Positions 12,346-25,000 of a stretch of 64,000 nucleotides of DNA are shown here, one piece after another. Under the pieces are notes generated by a model that was not told the DNA's origin, made no database searches, and saw nothing but the letters and a program-made list of their open reading frames with translations. Every line of letters starts with the position of its first letter. Within the stretch, counting starts at the first letter, position 1. The stretch is from Solen grandis (Eukaryota > Mollusca > Bivalvia > Adapedonta > Solenidae). The stretch lies in NCBI GenBank assembly GCA_021229015.1, contig CM037784.1:66243223-66307222 (forward strand). The letters are read 5' to 3'. Made by a program: the position numbers and the translations under genes.

Positions 12346-12599
12346 ATAATTGATGCAGCTTGTAGCTGGCTTGCAACAGGTCAATGTAAGTGTATGTGTA
12401 ACTATGAGGCAATGTGTCAAAAATGGTCTGAAGGGACCGTGAAAAAGCGCTAAAAGAATATGGGTAAGAGAGAGAGAGGGGGAGAGGGGATGAATTTGTG
12501 TCTTTATTTCATGTTTATTATTCCCCCCACAACTCCTTTGATTTGGTAGCAAAACGCTAAGTACTGTACAAATCCCTTTTTTTTAAAAAGTTTTGCTTA

Positions 12600-13810
12600 C
12601 CAAAAATTCCTTTTGGCATTACTGAACTTTTAGGCTAGAGGAAGCTGATTATGTTTAACCAAAGGCTTGTTTCGTTACCAAAATTTTTGATAACAAATAA
12701 AATTTTAAATCATTTTACTATGAAAAAATATTGTTTTATAATAAAAAAGCAGGATTTCCCCAAATGTTCCCCTGATTTTTTAAAATGTTTAGTATAAAAA
12801 ATGGGAAACTTTGGAAGAATTTTTGAGCGACGGATGATCAAAATTAATCAAAACGTTCAATGTGCCACACTTGATCATTTGGGTCTTGCCAATATATGGA
12901 TGCTTAAAGGCATCTCAAAACCCTTTTATAATGACCCCACCCCCCCTTTTTTCAATTTAATTCAATAGTTATTTCCCAAAAATTTTTAAAGTAAATAACA
13001 TTGGGCAAAACTATAGTACAAAAAATTTTGGTTTGGCGGTTGTTTTCAATTAAATTTTGGTATTGAGTTTAAAAATTATATCTCAAGCAAAAAGTCACCA
13101 CCGCCGTTTTGTGGGATCTGTTTTTTTTTTTTGGCAGGGTGCCCCAGTCTGTCACAGGTATTTTCAAGAGTGCTTTTTGCTACATGGGGTTGTATGTAGT
13201 CATTCACAGTTTTTTAAAAAAGTTTTGAACATACCAAATACCCGAAATGATCCTAAAAGTTTTCTTTATTTTTTTTTTTTATTCGAGCAAATTAATTTCC
13301 TTTTCTTTCTTTCTTTCTTGTTTATTTATTTTTTTACTTTTTTTGTTCTTTCTTTCTTTCATTTTTTCATTTATTTGTTTTTCTTTCTTTTTTTATTTAA
13401 GTTGTAAATTATCATAAAAGGGACATTAAATTTTTTAAAAAAAGTTATGTATCCTCATTACTTTCTTCTCTATTTCTTCCTCAACACATGTTTTTATGTC
13501 GGAAATCAACACAAATTTTTTTACTTGTTTTTTCAATAAGAGAAATTCGTTTAAAAATGTAACAAAATGTCTCTAGCAAAAACAATAAAAAAAAAAAGAT
13601 CTTGCTTTTTTTAGAATTAGTCCTTCAGGCTCATTTTAATTACTACAAAAAAGCGTATCTCTATATTTTCAAAACAAAACTTTTAATTTTGAAATAAATG
13701 CCGTATGATCCCATAACATGCGTTACAAAATTTATCCAAGTAATAAAAATAATAAAGAAAAATTAGTAAGGGGTCATAAAATAAAAAACCCCCATATTTA
13801 TATCATTCTT
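12600..13810. other. Non-coding, T-rich, low sequence quality likely
   Basis: Dominated by A and T runs and a TTTCTTTC tract at about 13300-13400. No supported feature. The 116-codon frame at 13057-13407 is mostly Phe from the T runs. Confidence 0.5.
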
Positions 13811-13818
13811 ATATGTTT

Positions 13819-14050
13819 GGGGCCTCGTGGCCCAGGGGTTTTAAATCCTGATTTAACACTCCTCCGCCCTCACGCGTGGGTTGAATCCCCGGGGGGTCAT
13901 TCGGATTTTCATGGGGAAGCCCTTTCCCGCTGGCTTGCGGTAGGCGGTGGGTTTACCCCGGGTGTCTCCGTGATTTGTGTCCCTTTCCCCCACCTGTAAT
14001 TTTTCTGGACGTCGCTATATGATGAAATACTGTCGAAACGACGGTAAATC
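13819..14050 (+). mobile_element. SINE family A, full-length but noisy copy
   Basis: All parts of family A are present from the tRNA-like head (GGCCTCGTGGCCCAGGGG) to the end (ACGTCGCTATATGATGAAATACTGTCG). Against the clean copies at 720 and 56208 it differs by many single-base indels in G, C and T runs, fitting the low base accuracy inferred for this contig. Confidence 0.85.
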
Positions 14051-14094
14051 AAATAGTCAAGCATTATATGTTTATTGCTTTGTGTAAAACTGTA

Positions 14095-14395
14095 CTGTTC
14101 ACTTCCCTTGTAGAGATAATTTTGTTATGCACACCTCAGAGGTTTTACGTAACATTAGGTATATATTTGGTAAAACTCCTGCAGTGATGACCGCAATTAG
14201 CAGGTTGATCACACAGATGGGGGCCCGGCTCAGTGGGACACACATTTCCCTTTTGAGTGCCCTTTTAAATTTTTGGGACATATAAAGATTTTGCATTTTG
14301 TTTTTTTTGTATTTTTTAAATTTGGTGATCAGGTTTGAAACTGTTGATCATCACGAAAACCGTTGCATTTGCAGTATGCAAATCTAGTTAATACT
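14095..14395. repeat. Dispersed repeat, copy of the 11.04-11.37 kb segment
   Basis: TAGAGATAATTTTGTTATGCA, GAGGTTTTAC, GGGGGCCCGGCTCAGTGGGA, CTTTTAAATTT and TGCATTTGCAGTATGCAAAT follow in the same order as at about 11040-11365. This is a third, partial member of the 1.4-kb repeat family. Confidence 0.7.
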
Positions 14396-14454
14396 GAAGA
14401 GAGTGGTCAAAAGCATAGCAATTTATTGCAATAAAGGAAAAAAAATAGTTCTGT

Positions 14455-14640
14455 TTTGGTCTCCAACAAATAAAAAAAGGGGTCGGGGGGTCGGGATTTT
14501 TTTTATTTATTTATTTATTTATTTTTATTTTTTTCATGAAACGAAAAGGTAAAAAAGGGGGGAAATTTTTTTAAAGGGGGAAGGTAAAAAACCCCTTTAG
14601 GTCGGTCATTAAAAAAGGACCAAAAAAAGGAATCCTTTTT
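14455..14640. repeat. GGTCGG-bearing dispersed repeat, copy 1
   Basis: CTCCAACAAATAAAAAAAGG followed by GGTCGG...GGTCGG and a T-rich stretch, ending with TTAGGTCGGTCATT. A similar arrangement is found at 50790-51005. The class is unknown to me. Confidence 0.45.
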
Positions 14641-15299
14641 TTTGCCTAAAATTTAATATAGCAAAACAATAGATTTCACAAATTATATACTGTACTTTTG
14701 TAAATTTTATAAAAATATAGTAGAGAGAGAGGGGGAAAGAAAGGCCCTTTTACCCCTACAAGCAATAACTATTCAGTATGTCCCCCTCTTACTTTTGTCT
14801 TGTGGATCTGGAAAATGAAAATAATTAAAAAAAAACACTTTCTACTTCTTCCATATTCAATTTTTTTTTTTATATTATATTCGGTGTAAAAATTTGTAAA
14901 TTTCTTTTGTTACATTATGTATTTACTCTATTTTTATTTTTTTGGTTCTTTGCGAGATTTAAACTCCACTGTGAAGCTTCATATTTTATGAAAAATGGGA
15001 AAATTGAAAATAAAAAATCATTGATTTCCTTTTTGCGCTTTTGGTGAAAATTTCCCTTTTTGTACCGCGTTTACCGGTTTCTATGTAAAAACAATGTCAT
15101 TTTTATTTGTGTAAAAAGGAAGCACGTTCATCTTTTTTTGATGATTTAAATTTTTGAAACCGGCGGAAATTTCATTTGTTAGTTTCTTCTGTTTAAAGAA
15201 TTTTTTTACGGTATTTTTTAGTGGGCCCACGTGACCTAAGAAACAGACGCCTGGGATTAATATCCCCATGTTATTTTTTGTAATATTGGGTGATTAAAA

Positions 15300-17540
15300 A
15301 GTTCTGATTTGTCCTTATTTCACGGTTAGTACGTGTATTTGTAAATTTTTTTTGATGTGTTTCCCTCAAATTTACAGTTATCCCTCTGGGAAAATAACAA
15401 TTAAATCTGACTTCATTATGCCAATTTGTAATAATGAAATATCAATGCACCTAAATGTAAACTAATACAGGTCATGTTAGATGTGATATGATCAGTTATC
15501 ACACTTTACACATTATTTATATAGCAGACTTCAGTTTAAAATACGGGGGCAAGAAAGTGCGTATTAAATTGTCAAACAAACTGATTAATAGCATTCTTTG
15601 TGTTTAAAACAGTGTCAGCTTCGGGGCCTGTAATGAAAATAACATTTCCAGTATCTTTATAAGTAAAACGGTTCCTATTCATCTGAGGGTATATATTGCT
15701 AATCGTGGAAAACGTACAGTGGTTTGAATTGGGATCACAATATCAAAATATTTTTAGAAAATCTATGATTGGGAAACTATGGGTAATGCAAAGTACAAAT
15801 GTTTCATTTTTAAATTTAAGTCATTAAACAAAGGCTTTAAATGTCTTTAAACAATTGTGGTACAGTGTAAAATAACTCAAGTAGACTATAATCGTATTGT
15901 TTTTTATAAACATGGATTTGAAACTGAAAGATCCTGAACAGAAGTTTATTGTTGTTAGATTTGAGCATACACAGATCGTCATCTTTTCATATATAATACA
16001 TAATAACTAAACATCAATTGCATTTCGTGTTACATAATTATATTGATTTTATAAAATTAAATGAGTCAGAGGGGTTGTTTGTTTTTTGTTGTTGTTGTTG
16101 TTGTTTTTTTGGGTTTTTTTTGTTTTGGTGGGGGTTTTTTCAGCGGAAAAAAAATTACTACCCACCTAAAACCTGGTTTTAATGATAGCCCTACTATCTA
16201 ATCTATTTTTTTTAAATGTATTGTTGTAGTGTCTGACCAATCTGCGAATGTTAGACTTACGAGAGTTTCTTATATTCTCTTCTTCTTCTTCTTCTCTTCT
16301 TCTTTTTTTATGCCATGCATACAAGATTTCACGTGCGTGTTTTTGTGCATTACGTTTTAAAACACTTTTCATTCGGTTATGTTCGGGTTTTTCCTTCGTT
16401 CCACAACAACAAACACGTTGGTTGTGCAACCCGGTCGATCATTCTTTATTAAACCCACCTATAATACACGGGTACGTTCTTTTAAAACGGTTACTGAAAT
16501 TTGTATACTGTATTCGAAATCGAGATCGGTCATCCCTCCCTCTTCTTCAGTACTTAATTTGTAATTAGTTTTCGCGATTTTAGTGAATGAATTGACAGCC
16601 ACAAGTCACAGAATTATTATGTCATTATAGCGATTTTTTGTAAACTTAGGAAATGATAATGTATTTGAATTAGTTCTCTCACTTCAAACGTTCGATATAG
16701 AGACAAACATGAAAAATAAACTTTCTCAGTTCACCCACAAGTATAGTCCTATAAATAAGCTTTCGCATATCATAATTCCCTTCAACATTAATAGACTGAT
16801 TTTTAACATTTTTACTTTCAAACAGATATGCGAAGTCTTACGGCTTCCCATAGAGGTCCATGTAGCAAAACATTAAATTAAGTTATACGTACCTGTTGAC
16901 AAAATAACTCATATATAGAAAACAAACACGAAAACATATTGATTGATCACATTAAAGTTTGAAATATTACCATTATAATTTCAAAAAAATCCTTGTTTAA
17001 TTGACACATCAATTGATGTAGTCATTTGTCCACCATCTGCTGTGTAAATTAGTGTTATGTAAAATACACGGAATAGCCGAAAATATTTAGATGAAATAAA
17101 TAAAGTAAAATTAACAATGTTGAGTGGGACAATTCTCATTCACTGAAATATTATCATCTGTCATATCGCTCACTTCACGATATAAATGTTTCAACATTGG
17201 AAATGTTTATTTTGGACTTTAATCACGCTATAGTTTACAAGACAAGCTTCATCTACCCAAAATTCGTGTTTCCAGTTTAACCTGACTGTACACATTTTTT
17301 CGGAACACTCGGTGTTGTTTGTATGTAATGGAGGATATAAACGCAAAAAAGGAAAGTGAAGTTTTTAATAAGGTATTTCACCCTCTTAATGTCTATGTAT
17401 GGCAATTTCCTTAACTAACAGGAAAATTATTATGTCTGCTATAAGTTTATTGTGTTTTCATAGTGAATTGCCAATTTTATGCCTATGATAAATGGAAATG
17501 TAGCCATTAGAATTCATGCGGAGTTTGCTACATCAATGTA
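15300..17540. other. Upstream region of the KLHDC4-like gene, no feature recognised
   Basis: Base quality looks much better here than at 9.2-15.3 kb. There is a (GTT)n run near 16090 and a TTC-rich run near 16275-16310 that gives Glu/Lys- or Ser-rich frames. I found no exon, RNA gene or repeat family. Confidence 0.45.
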
Positions 17541-17623
17541 TACGGCGAGCCATAAGACATAGCATATCAAGGAAATGTCAAAATAGTAAAATCGATATGC
17601 TATGGCTTATTTATAGGACTAAC

Positions 17624-18020
17624 CCACAGGCTACCAGCGTGGGATCCCCAATGATACAAAGTAACAATTCAAAACACATTTTATAACAAAATTTCACAAT
17701 TCTAGAAAAAAAAATATTACTATCATAAAATAAGAAAAGGTATGTAACTCTCTGTTCAAAATCTATTGGAAAACTGACATGGTCGTATTCTGAACTTCAT
17801 ATCTGACACAATTTACAGTGATTTCAGATATGCGGGCTTGTTCAACGCAGAAACAATAGGTCTTTTTGTTTCCTAGTCGATTTTCTATCTTAGACAAACT
17901 ACAAAGACAATACGAGTCACGAAACTCAATGGAAACTGTACTTGGACACGATGTGACCGAAGCAATGCATATCGTATTGTCTTTGTATCATTGGGGGGTC
18001 CCACGGTAGCCTGTGAGTTC
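17624..18020. mobile_element. MITE-like element with imperfect inverted ends, about 395 bp
   Basis: The left arm (CCACAGGCTACCAGCGTGGG and CCCCAATGATACAAAG, 17624-17660) is mirrored by the right arm at 17983-18020. An inner inverted pair, ACAAAGACAATACG at 17901 and its complement at 17973, forms a second stem. There is no coding sequence. The superfamily is unclear because I could not fix a target duplication. Confidence 0.7.
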
Positions 18021-18361
18021 ACCAAGATTGACTATCTACCAGAGCATCTTAATTTGCATTGTACCGGTGTAACACAAATTTTGCGATATTTAGAACATAT
18101 GTCAGTGGCATTTTAAATAAACCACAGTAATTCATAATTATACTGGTTATAATTTTACCACAACTTTTTAAAAGTTACTTTAGTCATTCAGCGGTTGCTA
18201 AATATAAACAAATATGGCTGTTGTAAACTCTTACATTGATCAGAAAACGTAACCTAAATCCGGCGTTTCTGATTAGTTTTTATTTTGGTGGGAGTGTGAC
18301 GTAGAATGTCATATGACCTCGGTAGTAAAAATAATAAAATGATGATTTTCAATCTTTTTAA

Positions 18362-18596
18362 CCCTTTCCCTCATAGAGGAAACCATGAAAAGACCTATGC
18401 GAACAACATAAAAACCAGATCAGCCTGCAAGTAACTCGCAGGCTGATCAGGTTTTATGCTGTTGGCTGCTCCTCAGTGGTCTGGAAATGAGGACTTTATA
18501 ATTAAATTTGGTAAGGTTTAACTGTGGTTTTCTGCAGATCAGGCTTTATGTGGTACCTATTGAGTGCGTCAAAATGAGTCTATATGAGGGAAAGGG
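18362..18596. mobile_element. piggyBac-type MITE, 235 bp, TTAA-flanked
   Basis: Perfect 14-base terminal inverted repeats, CCCTTTCCCTCATA at 18362-18375 and its complement at 18583-18596, are flanked on both sides by TTAA (18358-18361 and 18597-18600). TTAA targets and ends beginning CCC are typical of piggyBac elements. Inside is an 18-base hairpin with one mismatch: arms 18411-18428 and 18438-18455, loop of nine bases. No transposase, so it is non-autonomous. It sits about 320 bases upstream of the KLHDC4-like start codon and could act in its 5' region. Confidence 0.9.
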
Positions 18597-18922
18597 TTAA
18601 GCAACAATATCTTTTGAAAAAAAAAGAAAGGATGGTGAATATTAAAATTGCATTAGGTAAAAACACACATTTTATCACAGAAATGCACCATTTTTTTTTT
18701 GTTTACCTGTCGTATTTCCATGTTTGCACAGAAAATCACTCAAGTAGCAAAAATGGACCGTGGGACATAAACATGATTGAACTTCACTTCTGAAATCATG
18801 CAAGAATTTAAGTGAGAAACAAAATACAAAACATGCGAATTCAGTTTATCACCGGCTTTTGGGTACAGGAGGATATTTTTTATTTGCAGGAATTAGAGAT
18901 TTCATTTTTCTAGAAAATCAGA

Positions 18923-19034
18923 ATGGGGAAGAAAAATAAGAAGGAGAAGAAGGGCAGGGGAAGGAGAAAAACCAGCAAAAGATGGAAAAGAAAGCAAGTA
19001 AACGAACAAAGAGGAGTTAGCAGAGAAAGGAGAG
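18923..19034 (+). CDS. KLHDC4: KLHDC4-like exon 1
   Basis: The ATG at 18923 opens a Lys-rich N-terminus (MGKKNKKEKKGRG) matching KLHDC4. From about residue 14 the frame wanders because of indels in GGGAAGG and AAAAA runs; a neighbouring frame then reads the expected Glu/Lys-rich helix. The donor is GAG|GTATAT at 19035. Confidence 0.85.
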
Positions 19035-22000
19035 GTATATACATAGTTAATCCCCAAATATGTTTAACCAGGGTTTCTTTAATACCCTAGTTTAACACAT
19101 TTTCTGGCATTTAGATAAACTTTATTAAGTATGTGATATTTTGTTTGATAAAGTAATAATTAGCTGTTTTAATTTACTTAGTGTTGACATGACTTTAAAT
19201 GCAAAACATCAAAATTTTGATTTAAAGATTTAAATAACTGAAAATGGTTTCTTAAAAATCTAGTCACTACATGGGTCACTCTTATTTAACTTTTAAACAA
19301 TTACTTCTGAAAACAAATAATTACAGTTTAAAATTTAAAGTCATCTGTAAATGATTATTTTATAAGAATCTAGCCACTACTTGGAAAACCAACTTAGAAT
19401 TCCACTTTAAACAAAACAATTGCAGCTTTTAAAAAAATTGCCTTTTATGGGTTTCCCTATCTGAACAGATGGTAAAGTAATTAATTTATGACCAGTAGTA
19501 TATGTTCAAAAAAATCTTACTTGGGAAGAAAAGCAATCATATTGAATTTTTTAACCTGAAAAGATATTAGATCTTTTTGGTTAAATTAGAAGTTAAAACA
19601 AAATTCTGAAATTATTGTCTCAGGATGTTAATAATGTACTATTGTTTGGATAGTTAAATTTTAACAATTTTTCAAATTATTCAGTTTTATGTTATCAGAA
19701 ATTTAATCAATATAAATTGAAGGATGATTTATATTAATTTGTTGTTATTGTTGTTGTTGTTTTTTGTTAATATATTTTTTATTTCAAAATACAAGATGTC
19801 TATTGAAGTTTAAACATATTTATTCCCGTTATGCAATATAATAAGCAATTGGGATAGGATGTGAACAAAAGCATAGCTTATTATTTTCTTCTCCAAAAGA
19901 TGTCTATTAATCTATTTATAATATATATAACCTGATAATGACTGATGGTATATATCATGGCATTGATTTTTGGTGGTAAATACTACCTTTTTCAGGTGGT
20001 TTCCCCTAGCCAAAAAAACTGATATATTTTTTCCCAAAATAATTACTATTTTCCAAATAAAAGAGTTTCTTTTTTTTTTTTGGGGGGGGGGGGGGGTTCT
20101 TTGGGAACAGGAATAATACTTGGAATTTTAAAGAAATTTGTGTTATTCTTATGATTTTAATGTCTATTTGAAACTTCCTAGACATATACCACATACAATT
20201 TTTTCTTCTTTTTTTTAATGCTAATTTTCACAATAAGAAAGCCACAGGTTTTAAAAATAAATCTAAAATAAAACACTGCATGATGCCATAGTAATATTTT
20301 ACATTTATGTCAGGATGATATTGAAAGGATGATCGCAGAGTTTCAAGAAAAAGACAAGAAAAGACACAGGTCATTGAGAAAAATGTGGACCACCATCACA
20401 AAGGTACATACAGTATAGGAACAACTCAAATTCTTCTCAGTTTGTTTTAAAGATATAACATTTTTTAAAATGCAAAACATACTTACACTTTAAGAAAATT
20501 ATTTAACTAATTATATTTTTAATTTATTTGATAATCACCCTTTATTTATTTACACCTTTTTCTGATCGGGTTTAAAGGGACCTTTATTAAAATTTTCTCT
20601 GAGAAAGAGATTATTTTATTCTAACATATTGGTATTTTTAAAATGTTCAATATGGTTTTAAATTCTGATATTATTTTTTTAATTATAGCTTTAATTACTA
20701 ATCAAGCACAATTTAATCTCAGAGTAGGTATATTATTTTTTTTATGTTGTATTTCTTAACTACAATTCCCCTAACTTTCCCCCAAAAAATCTTTTTTGAT
20801 TCTTTAAAATTTTCCCTTTTTCCATAGGCTTAAATTAAATGCTGGTCTTTTGTTTAATTGCAATTTAACCTCCCTTCCCTTCTAAATTTTATTCCAAAAC
20901 ATTCAGTAGTTCACAGAAACACATCACCATGTGTATGCATAGCTGCTTATCCAATAAAATAAAATCTGTCAGACAGTATTTTGTGTGTATTTAATTTCAA
21001 TTGTTTTTTAATGTATTTAAAAAATGACCAAAAAAAATAAAATAATAATAATATATGGCTATTAAGTGAGTCCCGTGAACTGCAGCAGTATTCATATTAA
21101 GTTGATTTTGTGTTTATTCTTTTTAAAAGATAATTATTTGATTTTTACTCTTGTTTATTTCGTTTTTATTAGAATAAAATAATGGGGTTTTTTATGCTCT
21201 TGTTCTACTTTGAAAATTAAATGTATTAAATTAAATTAAACTAGTCTATAACAAAATATACATATTTATTTTGTTCTTCAATATTTTTTTCTTTTTCTTT
21301 ATCTGTTATTATTCATAATAATTTTTGTTTCAAGATTGTGCTGCTAATTTTAATTTAAAAACACATTTGCAGAGCAACATGTCTTTGTCTGCCCATCCTG
21401 ATAAAGAAGAACTTATAATGTTCGGGGAGAATTTTTTTACTGGAAATAAGGAAAACAATATTTTTAATATATAATTTACCGTTAAGTAAAAGCTATCTTT
21501 AAAAAAAATATTTACAAAGATGTTGTTGGCTAAAATCTATAATTCTTTTGCCGAAAGAAAATAAAATTACCTCCCTTTAAAGAAGAAGTAAGTGTATAAA
21601 TGTACAACTATAACATTTATTTGATCTTTAATATATCTGGCATATACATATTATGACAAAAATATATTGTTGGATATATGTTCAGCCAGACTGCTTTTTT
21701 TAAAAGATAAACTAAATTGAACTGTATCTGTAAATGGTAACTGACATAAACCAGCCGAAATACATATGTCAAAATGTTCAAAAAGGCTCTACTTTCCCAC
21801 ATTCGGTTGTCACAGTAGTTTAAAACTTCTGACCTGGGGCCCTTCGGGCCATGGATGACATGATGATACTAGGTTGTGATCTCAATGATTAAAACCTAAC
21901 AGGTGCCGGGGATTGCGACTCCCTTTCACCTAGATCTGACTCATCCTGGTCCTCTCTACACTGACAAAATGTTAAAAATCCAAAATCATCTATTGCAGAT

Positions 22001-25000
22001 GGATTTAATTTCAATATCAAGTCAAAATAGAAGTTGAATTATTTTTCCCCAGGCACAAAGTACTAGTCCAATCCAAGAAAACCCTCAAGAGGGATAAGTA
22101 TATGTTGTAAGAACCTGTTTTCCCCAAACAATGTAAAATAAATCATTTTACATTAAATGTTCATTTGTATACATATACATGCAGCTGTTTGCACTGTTTC
22201 AGATGTTCATGTACAATGACCTGTTGTTCTACAACATTAAGAAGAATGAATGGTTAAAGGTGTCGGTCCCCAGTGCACCTCCACCAGAAGCTCTCACCAG
22301 GGATACCTGTTGTCAGTCCTTTGTTTTGGATGTTGAAGAATGGGATTTAGACCATATTGGGGAGGGGGGGGGGGAGTTATAAGCAAATTTTATTAAATCT
22401 GGGAAAGAAAAATTCATACAAAAATTTTTGGGGGAAATTGTGTGAATTTTAAGAAATTTTTTTGTTTTTTTTTTTGTTTTTGTTTTTTTTATACCTCTAC
22501 ATCATGGCTATATAGGAAAACAAATATTATCCAGTCCCATCCAGTTTTATCAAAAAATTAAATATTTTTTTTTTTCTTTCTTATATTGTTATGCCAAAGC
22601 ATGGAGCAAGGATTATCCTCACTTTCAATGATAGCTCTATAGGTTTTTGTTTTGTTAAAGGAATAGCTCGGCTGAAATAAAAAATTTAACCATTCAACAA
22701 ACCTTTTAGTGTAGATCACTTTGACATGACTTTCTTTTTTTATACACGCTTATTTGGGAAGATATAGCTGTTTAAAGTTTGTGATTTCGATCGGCTATGG
22801 CCGCCGCCATTTTTGTTCATGTTTCCTTTCTGTGACGTCACAAATCCCCATTGACCTTATCCCGATCGATGAGTGCGATTAATGGGGGTTTGTGATAAAA
22901 GCATTAAAGGAATAGCCGGCTGATTACAACTAGGTTTAAATTGAAAGATATTGATGTAAATAAACCAATTAAATTTCTCATTTCATTTTAATTTAATCGT
23001 AATAAGAAAGAAATTGTAAGTTAAAGACGTCTATTTTAAAACAATTTGCTCCGTGATATTTTTTATTTTATAATACATCTTTGTCATTTTTACCGTGAAA
23101 TGCTTGCAATGCGGTTTTGAAAGTTGGGGTGGTGTTAAAAAATGATTGGATAAGAAATCATGGCAAGTCTTTGTAACAGACTAAGCGTCATATAAAATCG
23201 CACCTCAGGGCCATAAAACACGGCCATAAAACGAAGCGTGCGACCGAGTCACCATGTCAACAGACAATTGATGTGCACGTTTTACTGAAACGGACATGTA
23301 GAGTATAATCATCACCACAAACATACTAAATGCCCTTATAAAAAATATGAAAGAAAAGTGTTGAATCCCCGTTTTATATTATAATAATCTATATTATGCT
23401 ATTTTACGGAAAAAGTCTGTTTAAATAAATATTATAAGTAAAAGTATCCCTATCGGCAATGAGCTCATGTTGTGTGATATACAGAAAGTAGTTAGCATAA
23501 ATTTTCATTTTTGCTTTAAAATTTCGAGCAAAATTTGGTGTGTTTAAAAAATAATTACAACCACGGTGTCCTTTGATTCGTCTCTATAGTATTTCACAGT
23601 TACCGTCATTGCAATTAGATTTCTACTTACATGATACTGCCCTTTTATATATTTATATGTTTGATTAAAAAAACTGTTTAAAAATTGCTGTAATGATTTG
23701 CGCAATTAAAATAGGGGATGTTTGTGAGAATGTGCATAAATGATTGCGTGACAAGGTAAATTGACTTTATTTATGGTTCGATCACTATAGCAGGAAGTTT
23801 AATAAAGTTTTGAGATATTTCTTAAAATGGAGTGTATAGTTCCTTACGACTTTGAGCCCAAATTTAATGAGGAAGAGCTGCAACTGCTTAGGACAATGAC
23901 GTAGGGGAGGAGGAATATTATGTGCTGGGACTTTTGTCGGTGTGATAACTGGTTATGATGCCATCCAATATGGAAAATGTATGTTGTAAATCCAGTGACT
24001 TGGTTGTTGGAATTTAGATGAACTTACGTGCATTACGACCTTTCGGACTTTCCACCTTAGTTCTGAATGATTTTTGTTTAAGAGTTGCATTCATTACCAT
24101 TCTGGCATACAAGGTCTAGGACGAGGGCTCCAGACTCTCTCACTACGAGTAAGAAAACAATAAAATGATCATAGTTTTAAACTTTTAATAATATATTTTT
24201 TATCATTTTTCAAATAATAAACATTTTTCAAACAAATATAATAAAAACAATATAAATGTTAACCGGAAGTGTGTCTGTGCGTCATGATTGTTGTAAAAAA
24301 AGTCTCGCGAGACACGAGACGTAAACAATGTCTGCGCCCATGTCTCGGAGCAAATTGGTGTAAATAGACGTCTTTAACTTGCAATTTCTTTCTTATTACG
24401 ATTGATTCAATGAAATGAGTAATTAAATTGGTTTATTTACATCAATATCTTCCAATTAAAAACCCAGTTGTTTTCAACCCAGCGTATTCCTTTAACGAGC
24501 ATATTCTGGTCAATCATTTGACTGGTACCCATGAACTGAGTTTATTTTCTGTAAGGCGGTAGCGCTGAAGCAGGAAGGTGGACAGCTGTGGATATTCGGT
24601 GGAGATTTGCCAGCCCAACCCAGTTTCCCCGTTCTATCACTTCAAGGAACTAAAGGGGTGTACCGATACGGGACAAGAAGGGGGAGAAGGTCAGGTAAGG
24701 TGACCCCAACCCGGGGAAGAAAACTCGTATTATACTAAAAGTTTGCTTGGCTCCAAAAAATTACTGGTGTTTTTTTTTTTTTTGAAGGATTATGCAAGTA
24801 AGTGAAAATGATATTGAAAATTTTTTACAGGGAAATTACGAAAATATAATTTTGTTCTTCCCAATAGAAATAAGAAAAAAAATTTTTTTTTGGGGTTTTT
24901 TTTCTTTTGCAAAATTCAAAACTTTTCTCACTTGTGGTTTTGCCACTGAAGGGAATACATTTTTTGAAAAATCTCTGAGATTCCAATTTTCAGGTTTTGG

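Noticed and set aside
9768..12552. Several frames of 60-103 codons in the noisy repeat region
   Set aside because: Phe/Lys-rich products of T and A runs within a tandem 1.4-kb repeat; not conserved between the two copies.
16166..16568. Overlapping frames of 87-106 codons rich in Arg/Glu or Ser/Leu
   Set aside because: They arise from a TTC/TCT-rich simple repeat; no splice or domain signal.
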